Shown here piece after piece: positions 1-8,332 of a stretch of DNA of 64,000 nt. The stretch comes from Bacteroidota bacterium (GTDB taxonomy: Bacteria > Bacteroidota > Bacteroidia > Bacteroidales > JAAUTT01): NCBI GenBank assembly GCA_030706405.1, contig JAUZOO010000003.1:124001-188000 (forward strand). Direction: 5' to 3'. A program made the translations under genes and the position numbers. Below the pieces are notes generated by a model. The model worked only from the letters and a program-made list of their open reading frames with translations. It ran no database searches and had not been told where the DNA came from. Numbering within the stretch: the first letter of the stretch is position 1; every line of letters begins with the position of its first letter.

Positions 1-45
1 TACAGGCCGGGTATCGTTAATTATCGAATCAAAATTTGCTTTCAT
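1..45 (-). CDS. Partial thioredoxin-like protein, N-terminus only
   Basis: An ATG on the minus strand at 45 opens a frame that leaves the window and reads MKANFDSIINDTRPV. This resembles the start of short cytoplasmic thioredoxins of Bacteroidota, which continue into a WCGPC active site; that part is not visible. The gene would follow the membrane-anchored thioredoxin directly, only 3 bases after its stop, so the two are probably co-transcribed. The call rests on 15 residues and the context. Confidence 0.45.
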   Translation of the reverse strand, partial: MKANFDSIINDTRPV

Positions 46-48
46 ATA

Positions 49-465
49 TTATGCTTTTTGAATTTGTTGTAACAAAAAATCTTTTGATTTTACGCCCACA
101 AAACGGTTTACTTCAACGCCGTTTTTGAACAGTATTAATGTTGGTATGCCGCGTACTTTGAATTTTTGTGCAATGGATTGATATTGTTCAACATTAACCT
201 TGCCAACGTGTAAGTTGCCCGATAATTCATTAGCAACTTCATTTAATACCGGAGCCATCATGCGGCAAGGAGCGCACCAACTTGCCCAAAAATCAACCAA
301 TACGACTTTATTTTTTGTCTGATGTTGAAAATTTTGATCGGTAAGTGTTAAGATTTTATCGTGGTCGTCTACCAATGGAATGTTTTTCATTTTAGATTTA
401 GCGGTGTAAAGAAACATGCCGAAAGCCACGATTAAAAGGCCGATGATTATCATTGTTGTTTGCAT
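49..465 (-). CDS. Membrane-anchored thioredoxin
   Basis: Thioredoxin-fold disulfide reductase of 138 residues. Residues 1-20 form a hydrophobic segment that acts as membrane anchor or uncleaved signal, and the catalytic motif WCAPC follows VDFWAS at about residues 60-66. The cis-proline part of the fold is seen in GIPTLILF. The anchor and the downstream domain suggest the active site faces the periplasm or the membrane surface. It lies 13 bases after another thioredoxin-like gene and just before a third, so three such genes appear to form one minus-strand unit. The substrate is unknown. Confidence 0.9.
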   Translation of the reverse strand: MQTTMIIIGLLIVAFGMFLYTAKSKMKNIPLVDDHDKILTLTDQNFQHQTKNKVVLVDFWASWCAPCRMMAPVLNEVANELSGNLHVGKVNVEQYQSIAQKFKVRGIPTLILFKNGVEVNRFVGVKSKDFLLQQIQKA

Positions 466-478
466 TTTTATGAAGAGT

Positions 479-835
479 TTAAGCGGTTACTGTTGAAGAA
501 AATTCCTTGTCTAAAATGGTTTTAACCTGTTCCATGGTTTGAATACTTATTGTGGCTTTTACCACTTTACCACTTTTGTAATAAATGGTGAACGGGATAC
601 CCATAAAGCCTTGTACCTCGGGGAGGTTGCGAATCACATACGATTCGGGGTTGTCGAATTCCATATCGTAAAACTTTACGTGTTGGTATTTGTCTTCCAA
701 TATTTCGGCGATACTGTAAACCGGAATGCACATTGGTCCCATGCGGCCACATATAACCATAACGTTCTCGTTTTCACTGATTATTTTAGCATGGTCAGCG
801 GCTGTTTCGATGTGCTTTAAATTAGTGTATAACAT
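479..835 (-). CDS. Thioredoxin-like protein with an atypical cysteine motif
   Basis: Protein of 118 residues with the thioredoxin fold pattern: beta strand VMVICG, strand VKFYDMEFD, and GIPFTIYYKSGK with the cis-proline. The usual WCxxC is replaced by CGRMGPMC, so the two cysteines are six residues apart. Classical dithiol exchange is therefore doubtful; a scaffold, sensor or peroxiredoxin-partner role is possible. It is the first gene of the thioredoxin unit, with a -7-like promoter element 29 bases upstream. Confidence 0.75.
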   Translation of the reverse strand: MLYTNLKHIETAADHAKIISENENVMVICGRMGPMCIPVYSIAEILEDKYQHVKFYDMEFDNPESYVIRNLPEVQGFMGIPFTIYYKSGKVVKATISIQTMEQVKTILDKEFSSTVTA

Positions 836-863
836 GGCTGTTTTGTTTTAAATGGTTATGATA

Positions 864-871
864 CAAAGGTA
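864..871 (-). promoter_or_regulatory. Bacteroidota-type -7 element before the thioredoxin unit
   Basis: On the minus strand the bases read TACCTTTG, matching the Bacteroidota -7 consensus TAnnTTTG, 29 bases before the start codon at 835. No clear -33 element is seen at the expected distance. Confidence 0.5.
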
Positions 872-1123
872 CTTTGCAAAGCACAATGAATAAATGCTTT
901 TGAGGTTTAGCACAACAACCCCTGAATAGAATTAGGACAAGTTTTTTATTGATGTGAATCTGATGTTAAAGGGGGTATTAAGCGATTAAGAAATGAATGT
1001 TATGGTGTATTGCATTTATTAATAGAATGCTGTAAGGTGTGTTGGTGCATGAAGTTGGTTATTGTATCCGTTGACTTTGAGTCTCGGGCAGTGAATACAA
1101 AAAATTTAATTCGCATTATTACG

Positions 1124-1131
1124 TATTTTTG
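1124..1131 (+). promoter_or_regulatory. Bacteroidota-type -7 element before the Crp/Fnr gene
   Basis: TATTTTTG matches TAnnTTTG and lies 16 bases before the ATG at 1148, giving a very short leader. The -33 region is not convincing. The 312-base divergent gap 836-1147 holds this element and the opposing one at 864; I saw no clear Crp-type palindrome in it. Confidence 0.4.
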
Positions 1132-1147
1132 AGGAAATAAAAGAAAG

Positions 1148-1843
1148 ATGAAATCCATACTCGAAACAGACAATGAGTTTATATGTGATATTCAGGCACC
1201 ATGTTTTCAGATGCTTTCGCCTGAAGAAGCTGAGCTGGTAAGGGCCAGCAAAACACAGGTGCTTTTTCGTAAAGGTGATAACCTTACCAAACAAGGCGCA
1301 TTTGCATCGTATGTGTTGTTTATTATCACGGGGTTAGCTAAACAGTATGTTGAGGGAGATAGTTCAAAAAACTTTAATCTGCGTATTGTTAAACCTGGTG
1401 AATTTGTGGGTCTTTCGGCTGTTTTTACAAAAAATACGTTTAACTATTCGTCGGTTGCGTTAACAGACTGCCAGGTATTTCTGGTAGAAAAGGATGCCAT
1501 TGCCAATGTAGTGAAGCAGAACGGCATGTTTGGTTTTAACATCATAAAACGCTATTGTGAACAAAATGCAAACCTATTCGATACGCTTCGAATGGTTTTG
1601 TATAAGCAGATGAATGGCCGAATGGCCGATACCTTGTTGTACATAGACGGTTTAAAAAGTGAAAATGTTGATATTTTCCAACTCCTTTCGCGCAAAGATA
1701 TTGCCGACTTCGCAGGAGTTTCAACCGAGAGTGCTGTTAAATTGCTGAAAAGCTTTGAAAAAGACGGATTAATCGAGTTAAATGAAAAAGACATTTTGGT
1801 TGTTAACCATAATGCTTTGCAAGAAATAAGCAAGAGGGGGTAA
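1148..1843 (+). CDS. Crp/Fnr-family transcriptional regulator
   Basis: Regulator of 231 residues. An N-terminal cyclic-nucleotide-binding-like beta barrel (about 25-140, with FRKGDNLTKQG and IVKPGEFVGL) is followed by a long helix and a C-terminal winged helix (about 150-225, with LSRKDIADFAGVSTESAVKL as recognition region). There is no FNR-type four-cysteine cluster, so a direct 4Fe-4S oxygen sensor is unlikely; the ligand is unknown. It diverges from the thioredoxin unit, so it may regulate that unit, which is inference only. A strong terminator follows. Confidence 0.88.
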   Translation: MKSILETDNEFICDIQAPCFQMLSPEEAELVRASKTQVLFRKGDNLTKQGAFASYVLFIITGLAKQYVEGDSSKNFNLRIVKPGEFVGLSAVFTKNTFNYSSVALTDCQVFLVEKDAIANVVKQNGMFGFNIIKRYCEQNANLFDTLRMVLYKQMNGRMADTLLYIDGLKSENVDIFQLLSRKDIADFAGVSTESAVKLLKSFEKDGLIELNEKDILVVNHNALQEISKRG

Positions 1844-1969
1844 AGCTGTTACAACCGTATTTTGTAAAGGATAGCTATAGTGTAACAGATTTTCCTTCGT
1901 TCAAATATCTCTATTTTTGGTCGCATCATTACTTGTTCCATTGCATTTAACTATATCAACAATTCATCC

Positions 1970-2005
1970 CGGAGTGGTCAATAATTGACCGCTCCGTTTT
2001 TTGTA
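1970..2005 (+). terminator. Rho-independent terminator after the Crp/Fnr gene
   Basis: The stem CGGAGTGGTCA pairs with TGACCGCTCCG (one G-T pair) around a 5-base loop at 1970-1996 and is followed by six T and GT. It lies 126 bases after the regulator stop codon and also separates it from the converging pirin gene. Confidence 0.85.
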
Positions 2006-2051
2006 AATTCCAAATTCATTTGCTATCCTGACTCATCCCATTATTGCACTG

Positions 2052-2882
2052 TCATAGTCTGTTGGTCTTTATAAATGTTCCTTGTTCTAGTTCATCGAAT
2101 GCAGTTTGTAGTTCCTCCCGGGTATTCATCACAATTGGGCCACCCCAGGCTATTGGCTCGTTAATGGGCATTCCAGAGACAAACATGAACCTCAAATTTT
2201 CATTTGCTACCACGGTAAGGTTAACTGCGTCCTTAAATAGAATTAATTGTCTTCTTTTTACAATACTTCCTTCAAAATAACCTTCCCCTTCAACCAGATA
2301 ACAAAATGTTGTATACTCTTTTTTTAAATCAAACGTTATCGTCTTTCCTTTATCCATTGATACATCAAAATACTCCACATCAACATTCAAGTCTTTAACC
2401 GGACCTTTTTTATTATCATAAGTACCGGAAATGATCTTGATCTCCACGCCATCCTTCTTTATTATTTGAATCTCCTGACTCGTAATTCCCCGATACTTAG
2501 GAGGTGTCATTTTATTTTTTGATGACAAGTTGACCCATAATTGGATCCCTTGCATCATACCTTCCTGCAACGGAGGCATCTCCTGGTGAAGAATACCACT
2601 TCCGGCTGTCATCCATTGTACGTCGCCTGTGCCAATTGTTCCTTTGTTTCCAATGCTGTCCTCGTGTTCAACCTTTCCTTCCAGCATATAGGTTACTGTT
2701 TCTATACCTCTATGTGGATGCCAGGGAAATCCGCGTATATAATCTTCCGGCCTGTCTGATCCAAAATTATCCAAAAGCAGGAACGGATCTGTGAGCTTAG
2801 CATTATCATTTGCAAAGACTCTGAACAACTTAACACCTGCTCCATCAGTAGTTGACTGTCCAGTCAAAATCATTTTTTCCAT
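2052..2882 (-). CDS. Pirin-family bicupin protein
   Basis: Protein of 276 residues with the pirin arrangement: N-terminal cupin with PHRGIETVTYMLEG and the metal-ligand pattern HPHRG near residues 56-60, HEDSIG near residue 73, and a glutamine/histidine-rich stretch (GILHQEMPP) around 95-105. The C-terminal cupin spans about 140-260. Pirins bind Fe or Mn and act as quercetinases or redox-linked regulators; the substrate cannot be told here. It is followed by a ferredoxin gene on the same strand. Confidence 0.9.
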   Translation of the reverse strand: MEKMILTGQSTTDGAGVKLFRVFANDNAKLTDPFLLLDNFGSDRPEDYIRGFPWHPHRGIETVTYMLEGKVEHEDSIGNKGTIGTGDVQWMTAGSGILHQEMPPLQEGMMQGIQLWVNLSSKNKMTPPKYRGITSQEIQIIKKDGVEIKIISGTYDNKKGPVKDLNVDVEYFDVSMDKGKTITFDLKKEYTTFCYLVEGEGYFEGSIVKRRQLILFKDAVNLTVVANENLRFMFVSGMPINEPIAWGGPIVMNTREELQTAFDELEQGTFIKTNRL

Positions 2883-2933
2883 ATCCGACTTTAATTTTAT
2901 TAGTGCATATTTTCTGATTTGACGGTCATTCCT

Positions 2934-3125
2934 TTATTTGGTATACTTGATAATTTCTACCGGGCAACCTTCGGCTGCTTCTTTTATTTGTTCTTCATAA
3001 TCAGAATAGTTCACACCTTCAATTACGGTTGCAAGGTCTTCGAGCTTAAAAACCGAAGGACAAGTATCTTCGCATAAACCACATGCGGTGCAACCTTCTT
3101 CTATCCAAACTTTTTTTATAGACAT
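2934..3125 (-). CDS. Small single-cluster ferredoxin
   Basis: Ferredoxin of 63 residues. Cysteines in CTACGLCEDTCP (about 12-23) plus the CP at about 54-55 give the ligand set for one 4Fe-4S cluster; the second cluster of 2x4Fe-4S ferredoxins is absent. It probably serves as a soluble electron carrier. It sits 51 bases upstream of the pirin gene, both reading leftwards. It is distinct from the 2Fe-2S ferredoxin inside the nif cluster. Confidence 0.88.
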   Translation of the reverse strand: MSIKKVWIEEGCTACGLCEDTCPSVFKLEDLATVIEGVNYSDYEEQIKEAAEGCPVEIIKYTK

Positions 3126-3274
3126 GACTTTTGTTTTTAGTAATTCATTTTATTTTCTTAGTGTAAATTACTACTTATTTTCATCATTTCCTCATTCTCT
3201 AATCTGCTTTTTGTGAATAATTTGACCAAGAGTTCGCTCAATTATCGTTTAAATTTCTACCCCAGTATAACCTC

Positions 3275-3616
3275 TTAATGTTTTTTTATCGATTCCATTT
3301 CATCTATCGCTATTGCTGCATGAGCATAAGCCGCTCCCGCCCTCATTTCCGAAGCTACCCAAATGGCTTCCATAATTTCTTCTTTACTGGCTCCTTTTCT
3401 CATAGCCAATTTAGTATGACTGCGTATGCAATAAGGACATTGGGTTACATGTGCTACGGCTACTGCAATAAGCTGTTTTGCTTTTTCAGAAAGCGCCCCA
3501 TCTTTAAAAACTGCTTTTCCAAAATTGTGGAAAGCCTCTGACATTTCAGGTGCCAGGGACTCTCTTTCGTCATAAATTTCTTTTGTTGTTTCGGGATAAA
3601 GTTGATCACCTTTCAT
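3275..3616 (-). CDS. Carboxymuconolactone decarboxylase/AhpD-like protein
   Basis: All-helical protein of 113 residues with the redox motif CPYCIRSH near residues 60-67, typical of the AhpD-like branch of the CMD family, where the CxxC pair and histidine support disulfide or peroxide chemistry. The length fits a single-domain family member. Neighbouring pirin, ferredoxin and thioredoxin genes suggest a redox-stress setting, which is inference. Confidence 0.88.
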   Translation of the reverse strand: MKGDQLYPETTKEIYDERESLAPEMSEAFHNFGKAVFKDGALSEKAKQLIAVAVAHVTQCPYCIRSHTKLAMRKGASKEEIMEAIWVASEMRAGAAYAHAAIAIDEMESIKKH

Positions 3617-3664
3617 AATATATTATTTTAGTTGTTGAAAAAATATGATTCGAACAAATAGAGG

Positions 3665-4003
3665 TTAGCTGCTAAACAATTCTTTGATTACTAGAGCTTC
3701 ATTGTGATCTTCGTCTCTTGCACCATAAACTAATGTTACCATTCCCTTTTTCAGCTGTTCTTTCAAAAGTAAGCCCGGCTCTTTGTTGTTTTTGAGTTCC
3801 TGGCAATATCGTTTTTTGAATTCATCCCACTTAGCGGGGTCATGACCAAACCATTTTCGGAGTTCCGTACTAGGGGCAATATCCTTTAGCCATAAATCAA
3901 CGCTTGCTTTTTCTTTTGTCAAGCCCCGGGGCCAGAGTCGGTCGACGAGAATACGCACGCCGTCATCTTTATCCGGCTTATCATATACTCTTTTTATTTT
4001 CAT
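3665..4003 (-). CDS. DUF488 family protein
   Basis: Protein of 112 residues with the hallmark DUF488 segments [13 protein letters not shown] near residues 16-28 and [12 protein letters not shown] near residues 50-61, plus [11 protein letters not shown] toward the C-terminus. The biochemical function of the family is not established. It lies 48 bases upstream of the AhpD-like gene on the same strand. Confidence 0.9.
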   Translation of the reverse strand: MKIKRVYDKPDKDDGVRILVDRLWPRGLTKEKASVDLWLKDIAPSTELRKWFGHDPAKWDEFKKRYCQELKNNKEPGLLLKEQLKKGMVTLVYGARDEDHNEALVIKELFSS

Positions 4004-4332
4004 TATTTTAGGTTAAGTTTCTTTGCTGAATCTAAAATCTCAGTCATATACTCAACTAAAATGTTCCTTTAGTAATTACATTTTCATTAACATTCAAACC
4101 AGCCAATTGTTTTATTCGATTTTTGCATATCGAAGTGAGTACATCCGTAACTAAAAGTGGCAATACGTCGGCAACAATAAATATATTACCTTACTAAGGC
4201 TATTAAAACTATGACATTTAAATAACATAATTTTTCAAAACACAAATAGTCATTTAATTGTTTAGATATCAGTATCTCATTTATTGATGAATATATAAAA
4301 ATAATAATAAAACAAACTCAACAACTATTGCT
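4004..4332. other. AT-rich intergenic gap, nothing recognised
   Basis: The 329 bases between the divergent DUF488 and glycosyltransferase genes are AT-rich. I found no ORF with a plausible start, no strong hairpin and no RNA gene; promoters for both flanking genes are expected here. Confidence 0.5.
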
Positions 4333-4983
4333 ATGTCAACTTGCCGTCCTTTTTTTTCGGTGATAATTACGACATTCAACAGGGCCAATCTTATAACAAG
4401 AGCTATCAATTCGTTAATTGCTCAAATTGAAACGGATTGGGAAGCAATTATTGTGGATGACGAAAGTACGGATAATACCTGCCTACACCTATTACCCTAC
4501 CTCTCGCTATATCCTAAAATTAAATATGTAAGGCAAAAACATTTAGGTGTAGCCCTTTCAAAAAATACCGGAATATTTTCAGCCCAAGGCCGGTTTATTA
4601 CCTTTTTAGACTCTGATGATGAATATTATCCTTCACATCTGCTTTTAAGAAAAGAAATTTTTATACAGAATCCTTCGGTTAAATTTCTTTATGGAGGAGT
4701 AAAAATTATAGGAAATCAATATGTACCAGACAGGTTTAATTACAATAAAAAAATTAAACTCAGCAAATGTGCTATAGGGGCAGCTTTTTTTATCGACAGA
4801 CGTACTGCGATATCGCTCAATGGATTTAATGATATTTCGCTTGGCACTGATGCTGATTTATTTGATAGGGCACAGATTGCAGGCATTCCGATGATGAAGG
4901 TTAATAAAGCAACTTATATCTATCATCATGAAGTTGAAAATTCCATCACAAACGGGATAAAGCTTAAATTCCAGAGAACTTAA
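4333..4983 (+). CDS. Family 2 glycosyltransferase (GT-A fold)
   Basis: Protein of 216 residues. The N-terminus FFSVIITTFNRANLITRAINSL and the VDDESTDNT segment bind the nucleotide sugar. The DxD-type metal motif is in FLDSDDEY at about residues 96-103, and an ED-like acceptor region follows around GTDADLFDRA. It transfers a sugar to an unknown acceptor in the cytosol. It is shorter than many GT2 enzymes and lacks a membrane domain. It stands alone, without glycan-assembly neighbours. Confidence 0.88.
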   Translation: MSTCRPFFSVIITTFNRANLITRAINSLIAQIETDWEAIIVDDESTDNTCLHLLPYLSLYPKIKYVRQKHLGVALSKNTGIFSAQGRFITFLDSDDEYYPSHLLLRKEIFIQNPSVKFLYGGVKIIGNQYVPDRFNYNKKIKLSKCAIGAAFFIDRRTAISLNGFNDISLGTDADLFDRAQIAGIPMMKVNKATYIYHHEVENSITNGIKLKFQRT

Positions 4984-5042
4984 CGTAAAAGTTGGGGCTT
5001 TGTCCAGATTTTTCTTTGGGGGATACTCTCAAATAAAACGAA

Positions 5043-5081
5043 CCGGAGGCCGACAGTTGTTATTTCCTGTCTGCACTCCGG
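5043..5081 (-). terminator. Hairpin terminator after the GH3 gene
   Basis: CCGGAG and CTCCGG enclose further partly paired bases (GCCGACAG with CTGTCTGC), giving a long hairpin 65 bases past the GH3 stop codon. On the minus strand it is followed by TTCGTTTTATTT. It may also stop transcription from the glycosyltransferase gene. Confidence 0.6.
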
Positions 5082-5145
5082 CTGGTCAACTAAACTAAAT
5101 AAACAATCTTATATAGGACTTCTATGGTCAAATAGTTTCGGACGA

Positions 5146-7707
5146 TTATTGAATTTGCAGGTTGAGCGTTGTTAAATCTTCATTTCTGGAGCTGCTGCCT
5201 ACCATTAATTGATAATCACCTTTATGAACACTAACGGAATAGGTTTCAGGGTTCCACCATTCAAGATTATCATCTGTTAACTCAAAAGAAACATTTGCAG
5301 TTTCTCCGGCAGGAATGTTAATTCGTTTGAAAGCCCGTAAAGTCTTGTCGGGGCCATTGTCGTCATTAATTTTTTTGAGGTAAACCTGAACAACCTCTTC
5401 GCCATTGCATTTGCCGGCATTTGTAACCGGAACTGTTAAGGTTACGGCATCTCCAGTTTTAATTTGTTGCTTGCTCAATGATGGTTTACCATATTTAAAC
5501 GTTGTATAGCTTAATCCATAACCAAAAGGGAAAAGAGGCTTTTCCTTCATGTAACGATAAGTATGTCCTTTCATATTATAATCCTCAAAGTCGGGCAATT
5601 GATCTGCATTTTTATAGAAAGTTACCGGCAATCGTCCTGACGGATTGTAATTTCCCAACAAGACATCGGCAACGGCTGTTCCTCCAGCTTCGCCCGGATA
5701 CCATGCCTGTAAAATGGCATCGCACAGCTTGCTCTCGGGCACCAAACCTATGGCCGACCCGGAATAATTAACCAATATAACTTTCTTTCCGGCAGCTTTC
5801 AATGCTGCAACAAAATCCCGCTGTATCTGAGGAAGTTCAATGGAGGTACGGTCGCCTCCTTTAAAACCGGGAGCAAAAACATTAGCTTCTTCACGTTCAA
5901 GGCTCGCAGATATTCCTCCGGCAAAAATGATCACATCGGCATTCTTCACTTTCTCAATAGTTTTTGAGAAATCATTTTTTACCGTACGTTGTATATCAAA
6001 CCGAAAACCATCAGATTCTTTTCCTCGCACTAATTCAACCTCTACATCATAAGGTTTTCCCGCTTTTACTTCCAAACTTAACACCCGCAACGATTTGGTG
6101 ATGCTGTCCGGTTTCGATTCTTTTCCATCAATAACGATTCTCACTTTACTTTGAGTGGTAAAAACGAACTGAACCGGGCCAATTAAGGCAGGGGTGAATG
6201 TTGTATGATATTTTACAGAAAAATTCGTCAGATTTACACCATCAGCAAAAGCGGTTGCTTTATTGACCTTAACGGCAGACTCCACCTGAGTTTCAACAAC
6301 CGGCTGGCCTTTCATTTCAATATTATTCCAATAGCTCACCGAAAAACCTTTTTCGCCTTTATCGTGGCATTGATCGAATAGACTTTGAGCCTTGTCAGTC
6401 AAACCACAGGCCTCATCGTAAATAATTTTGGCATCTGGTAATTGCAAGCGCATCGCTTCAAGCAGAGTAATTGTACGTTTGGGCGTTCCATTATAATTTC
6501 CCCATTGCATTACCGAATCGTTGGCGTTAGGCCCCAATATTGCAATACTACTTTTGTGGTTAAGCGGAAGAATGCCATTATTCTGAAGCAGAACCATGGA
6601 CTTTTGGGCCATCTGTAATGCTAACTGATGATGCTTATAACCGTTAACTAATGTGTCCGGAAGTTTATCCCAGGGAGATGCTCCATCCATTTCGCCCAAC
6701 TCAAAACGGGCTTTCATCAACCTTTTTACAGAAGTATTGATTCTGTCTTCACTAATTAGGCCTTGGTGTACGGCCTCCGGAATTGATTTGTAAGAACCTC
6801 CGCATTCCAGATCGGTACCATTTAATACGGCTGCGGAAGAGGCTTGTGCTGCATTGGCGTGCGTTTGGTGTGCTCCCGGATTGTAGAAATCATTAATTGC
6901 CCCACAGTCCGACAAAACAATTCCTTTATATCCCCATTCATTACGTAAAATTTGAACGAGCAAACGGTTACTTCCACAGCAGGGCTCCCCCTCAAAGCTG
7001 TTATAAGCACACATCACTTCTTTAACATTCCCTTTTTGAACAGCCGCTTTAAAAGCTGGCAGGTAGGTTTCCCTTAAATCTCTGGGTGAAATATTTTCGG
7101 CATTAAACTTGTGGCGGCTCCATTCGGGCCCGGAATGAACCGCAAAATGTTTAGCACAGGCATGCAGTTTGTCAATTTTCTCTTCACCATTACCTTGCAA
7201 ACCGGTTATTACAGCCACTCCCATTTTACCGGTAAGATAAGGGTCTTCACCATACGTCTCCTGCCCCCTTCCCCAACGTGGATCGCGAAAAATATTGATA
7301 TTGGGCGTCCACATACTAAGTCCCTGATAGCGGTTATACTCGCCCTTTTCTGATGCCTGACGGTGTTTTATACGAGCCTCATCGGACACTGCAGTAAATA
7401 CTTTATTTAACAACGAATCGTCAAAAGATGCCGCCATACCTACAGCCTGCGGAAATACCGTAGCTGTGCCATTGCGTGCCACGCCATGAAGCGCCTCGTT
7501 CCACCACTCATACTTTTTAATTTCTAAACGGGGTATTGCTTTTGAATCATTCATCATCAAAGACACCTTTTCTTCCAAAGTGAGACGATTGACCAAATCA
7601 TTGGCCCTATCTTCCGCAGAAAGTGCTTTATTCTGATAAGGCAACTGAGCTATTAAATTTATTGATAGACAAGCATAAATGCTTATTGTAAAAATTCTTT
7701 TTCTCAT
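5146..7707 (-). CDS. Glycoside hydrolase family 3, beta-xylosidase-like, with PA14 insert
   Basis: Secreted exo-acting glycosidase of 853 residues. A signal peptide covers about 1-20. The GH3 catalytic domain has YEWWNEALHGVAR (about 66-78) and the nucleophile Asp267 in IVLSDCGAIND, a pattern typical of the xylosidase branch. The second GH3 domain is interrupted at about 430-590 by a PA14-like beta domain, and a fibronectin-III-like domain closes the protein (about 745-845). It should release terminal sugars, most likely xylose, from oligosaccharides in the periplasm. It belongs to the SusC/SusD locus upstream and shares the locus operator. Beta-glucosidase activity cannot be excluded. Confidence 0.92.
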   Translation of the reverse strand: MRKRIFTISIYACLSINLIAQLPYQNKALSAEDRANDLVNRLTLEEKVSLMMNDSKAIPRLEIKKYEWWNEALHGVARNGTATVFPQAVGMAASFDDSLLNKVFTAVSDEARIKHRQASEKGEYNRYQGLSMWTPNINIFRDPRWGRGQETYGEDPYLTGKMGVAVITGLQGNGEEKIDKLHACAKHFAVHSGPEWSRHKFNAENISPRDLRETYLPAFKAAVQKGNVKEVMCAYNSFEGEPCCGSNRLLVQILRNEWGYKGIVLSDCGAINDFYNPGAHQTHANAAQASSAAVLNGTDLECGGSYKSIPEAVHQGLISEDRINTSVKRLMKARFELGEMDGASPWDKLPDTLVNGYKHHQLALQMAQKSMVLLQNNGILPLNHKSSIAILGPNANDSVMQWGNYNGTPKRTITLLEAMRLQLPDAKIIYDEACGLTDKAQSLFDQCHDKGEKGFSVSYWNNIEMKGQPVVETQVESAVKVNKATAFADGVNLTNFSVKYHTTFTPALIGPVQFVFTTQSKVRIVIDGKESKPDSITKSLRVLSLEVKAGKPYDVEVELVRGKESDGFRFDIQRTVKNDFSKTIEKVKNADVIIFAGGISASLEREEANVFAPGFKGGDRTSIELPQIQRDFVAALKAAGKKVILVNYSGSAIGLVPESKLCDAILQAWYPGEAGGTAVADVLLGNYNPSGRLPVTFYKNADQLPDFEDYNMKGHTYRYMKEKPLFPFGYGLSYTTFKYGKPSLSKQQIKTGDAVTLTVPVTNAGKCNGEEVVQVYLKKINDDNGPDKTLRAFKRINIPAGETANVSFELTDDNLEWWNPETYSVSVHKGDYQLMVGSSSRNEDLTTLNLQIQ

Positions 7708-7793
7708 TTTGTAATTGAGTGTAATTATTAGATACTTAATCTCGATTCTCTTTCTTTTTGAAATTGCGTTCGAATATCATATGTCTTTCTGCA

Positions 7794-7801
7794 CAAAAGT
7801 A
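7794..7801 (-). promoter_or_regulatory. -7 promoter element of the GH3 gene
   Basis: Minus-strand TACTTTTG matches TAnnTTTG, 86 bases before the GH3 start. No -33 element is seen; instead a tandem operator ends at 7823, 29 bases from the distal C of this element, the same spacing as at the two other locus promoters. Confidence 0.6.
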
Positions 7802-7822
7802 TCCTGAGGCTATAACCATGAT

Positions 7823-7856
7823 GTGGAATAAATGACAGAATAGGTGGAAAAACTGA
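7823..7856 (-). promoter_or_regulatory. Predicted HTCS operator upstream of GH3
   Basis: Two 13-bp half-sites, GTGGAATAAATGA (7823-7835) and GTGGAAAAACTGA (7844-7856) as read on the plus strand, repeat with a 21-bp period. The same design precedes the LamG-SusC-SusD operon and the HTCS gene. AraC-type domains bind such tandem direct repeats. Confidence 0.65.
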
Positions 7857-7958
7857 GAATCCGAAGCGTTTTTACAACTTTTCGGATGCATGAAACATTG
7901 TTTATGACCCATACACCCGAAAAGTTTCTAATATTAAGAATCTACGGGCTACTCTAAA

Positions 7959-8069
7959 TCAATCAACGTCGGCATAGCCAGCCATCTCTGTACCTTTAGG
8001 AGTCTGCGAGAATACTCCAATTTTAGCTCCAACCCAAAGGCCTTCACGTGTTGTAAAATCCCAGAACAT
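7959..8069 (-). pseudogene. Fragment of a GH43-like beta-xylosidase C-terminus
   Basis: A 36-codon minus-strand stretch reads MFWDFTTREGLWVGAKIGVF and continues with a GYAD motif before the stop. GLWVGAKIG followed by GYAD closely resembles the C-terminal beta-sandwich of GH43 beta-xylosidases and arabinofuranosidases, whose sequence normally ends in GYADFDWF. The rest of the enzyme is missing and an in-frame stop lies just upstream. It sits inside the glycan locus, so I read it as a remnant of a deleted GH43 gene. Family assignment is from memory of the motif. Confidence 0.5.
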
Positions 8070-8278
8070 ATAAGCTGGTTATCAATCCTTTTATAAATAA
8101 TTACCTTTTCACCCCCAAAGTATTATTTATTGCTGCGATACACAAATTTACAGAATCGACAGGTATGGCACCATTATCAAGGATATTAAATTCTGGGAAT
8201 CGAGCGGCTAGAGATAGAACCCTCAGAGGTTCTATTTTTAAAATGACTTCGTTAAAAGGTAAAAATTGGCACATAAAA
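8070..8278. other. Decayed intergenic sequence between fragment and terminator
   Basis: A 72-codon minus-strand frame (8101-8319) crosses this stretch and the terminator, but its product resembles nothing I know and has no supporting start site. It probably belongs to the same decayed region as the GH43-like fragment. Confidence 0.4.
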
Positions 8279-8306
8279 AGAGTCCGGACAGACTTGCCCG
8301 GACTCT
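8279..8306 (-). terminator. Terminator of the LamG-SusC-SusD-DUF5123 operon
   Basis: AGAGTCCGG pairs perfectly with CCGGACTCT around a 10-base loop, and the minus strand continues with TTTTTATG. It lies 26 bases after the DUF5123 stop codon. Confidence 0.88.
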
Positions 8307-8332
8307 TCCGTCTATTCAAATATTAAAAATGA

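Noticed and set aside
8101..8319. 72-codon minus-strand ORF
   Set aside because: It runs through the operon terminator and its product is unlike any known family.
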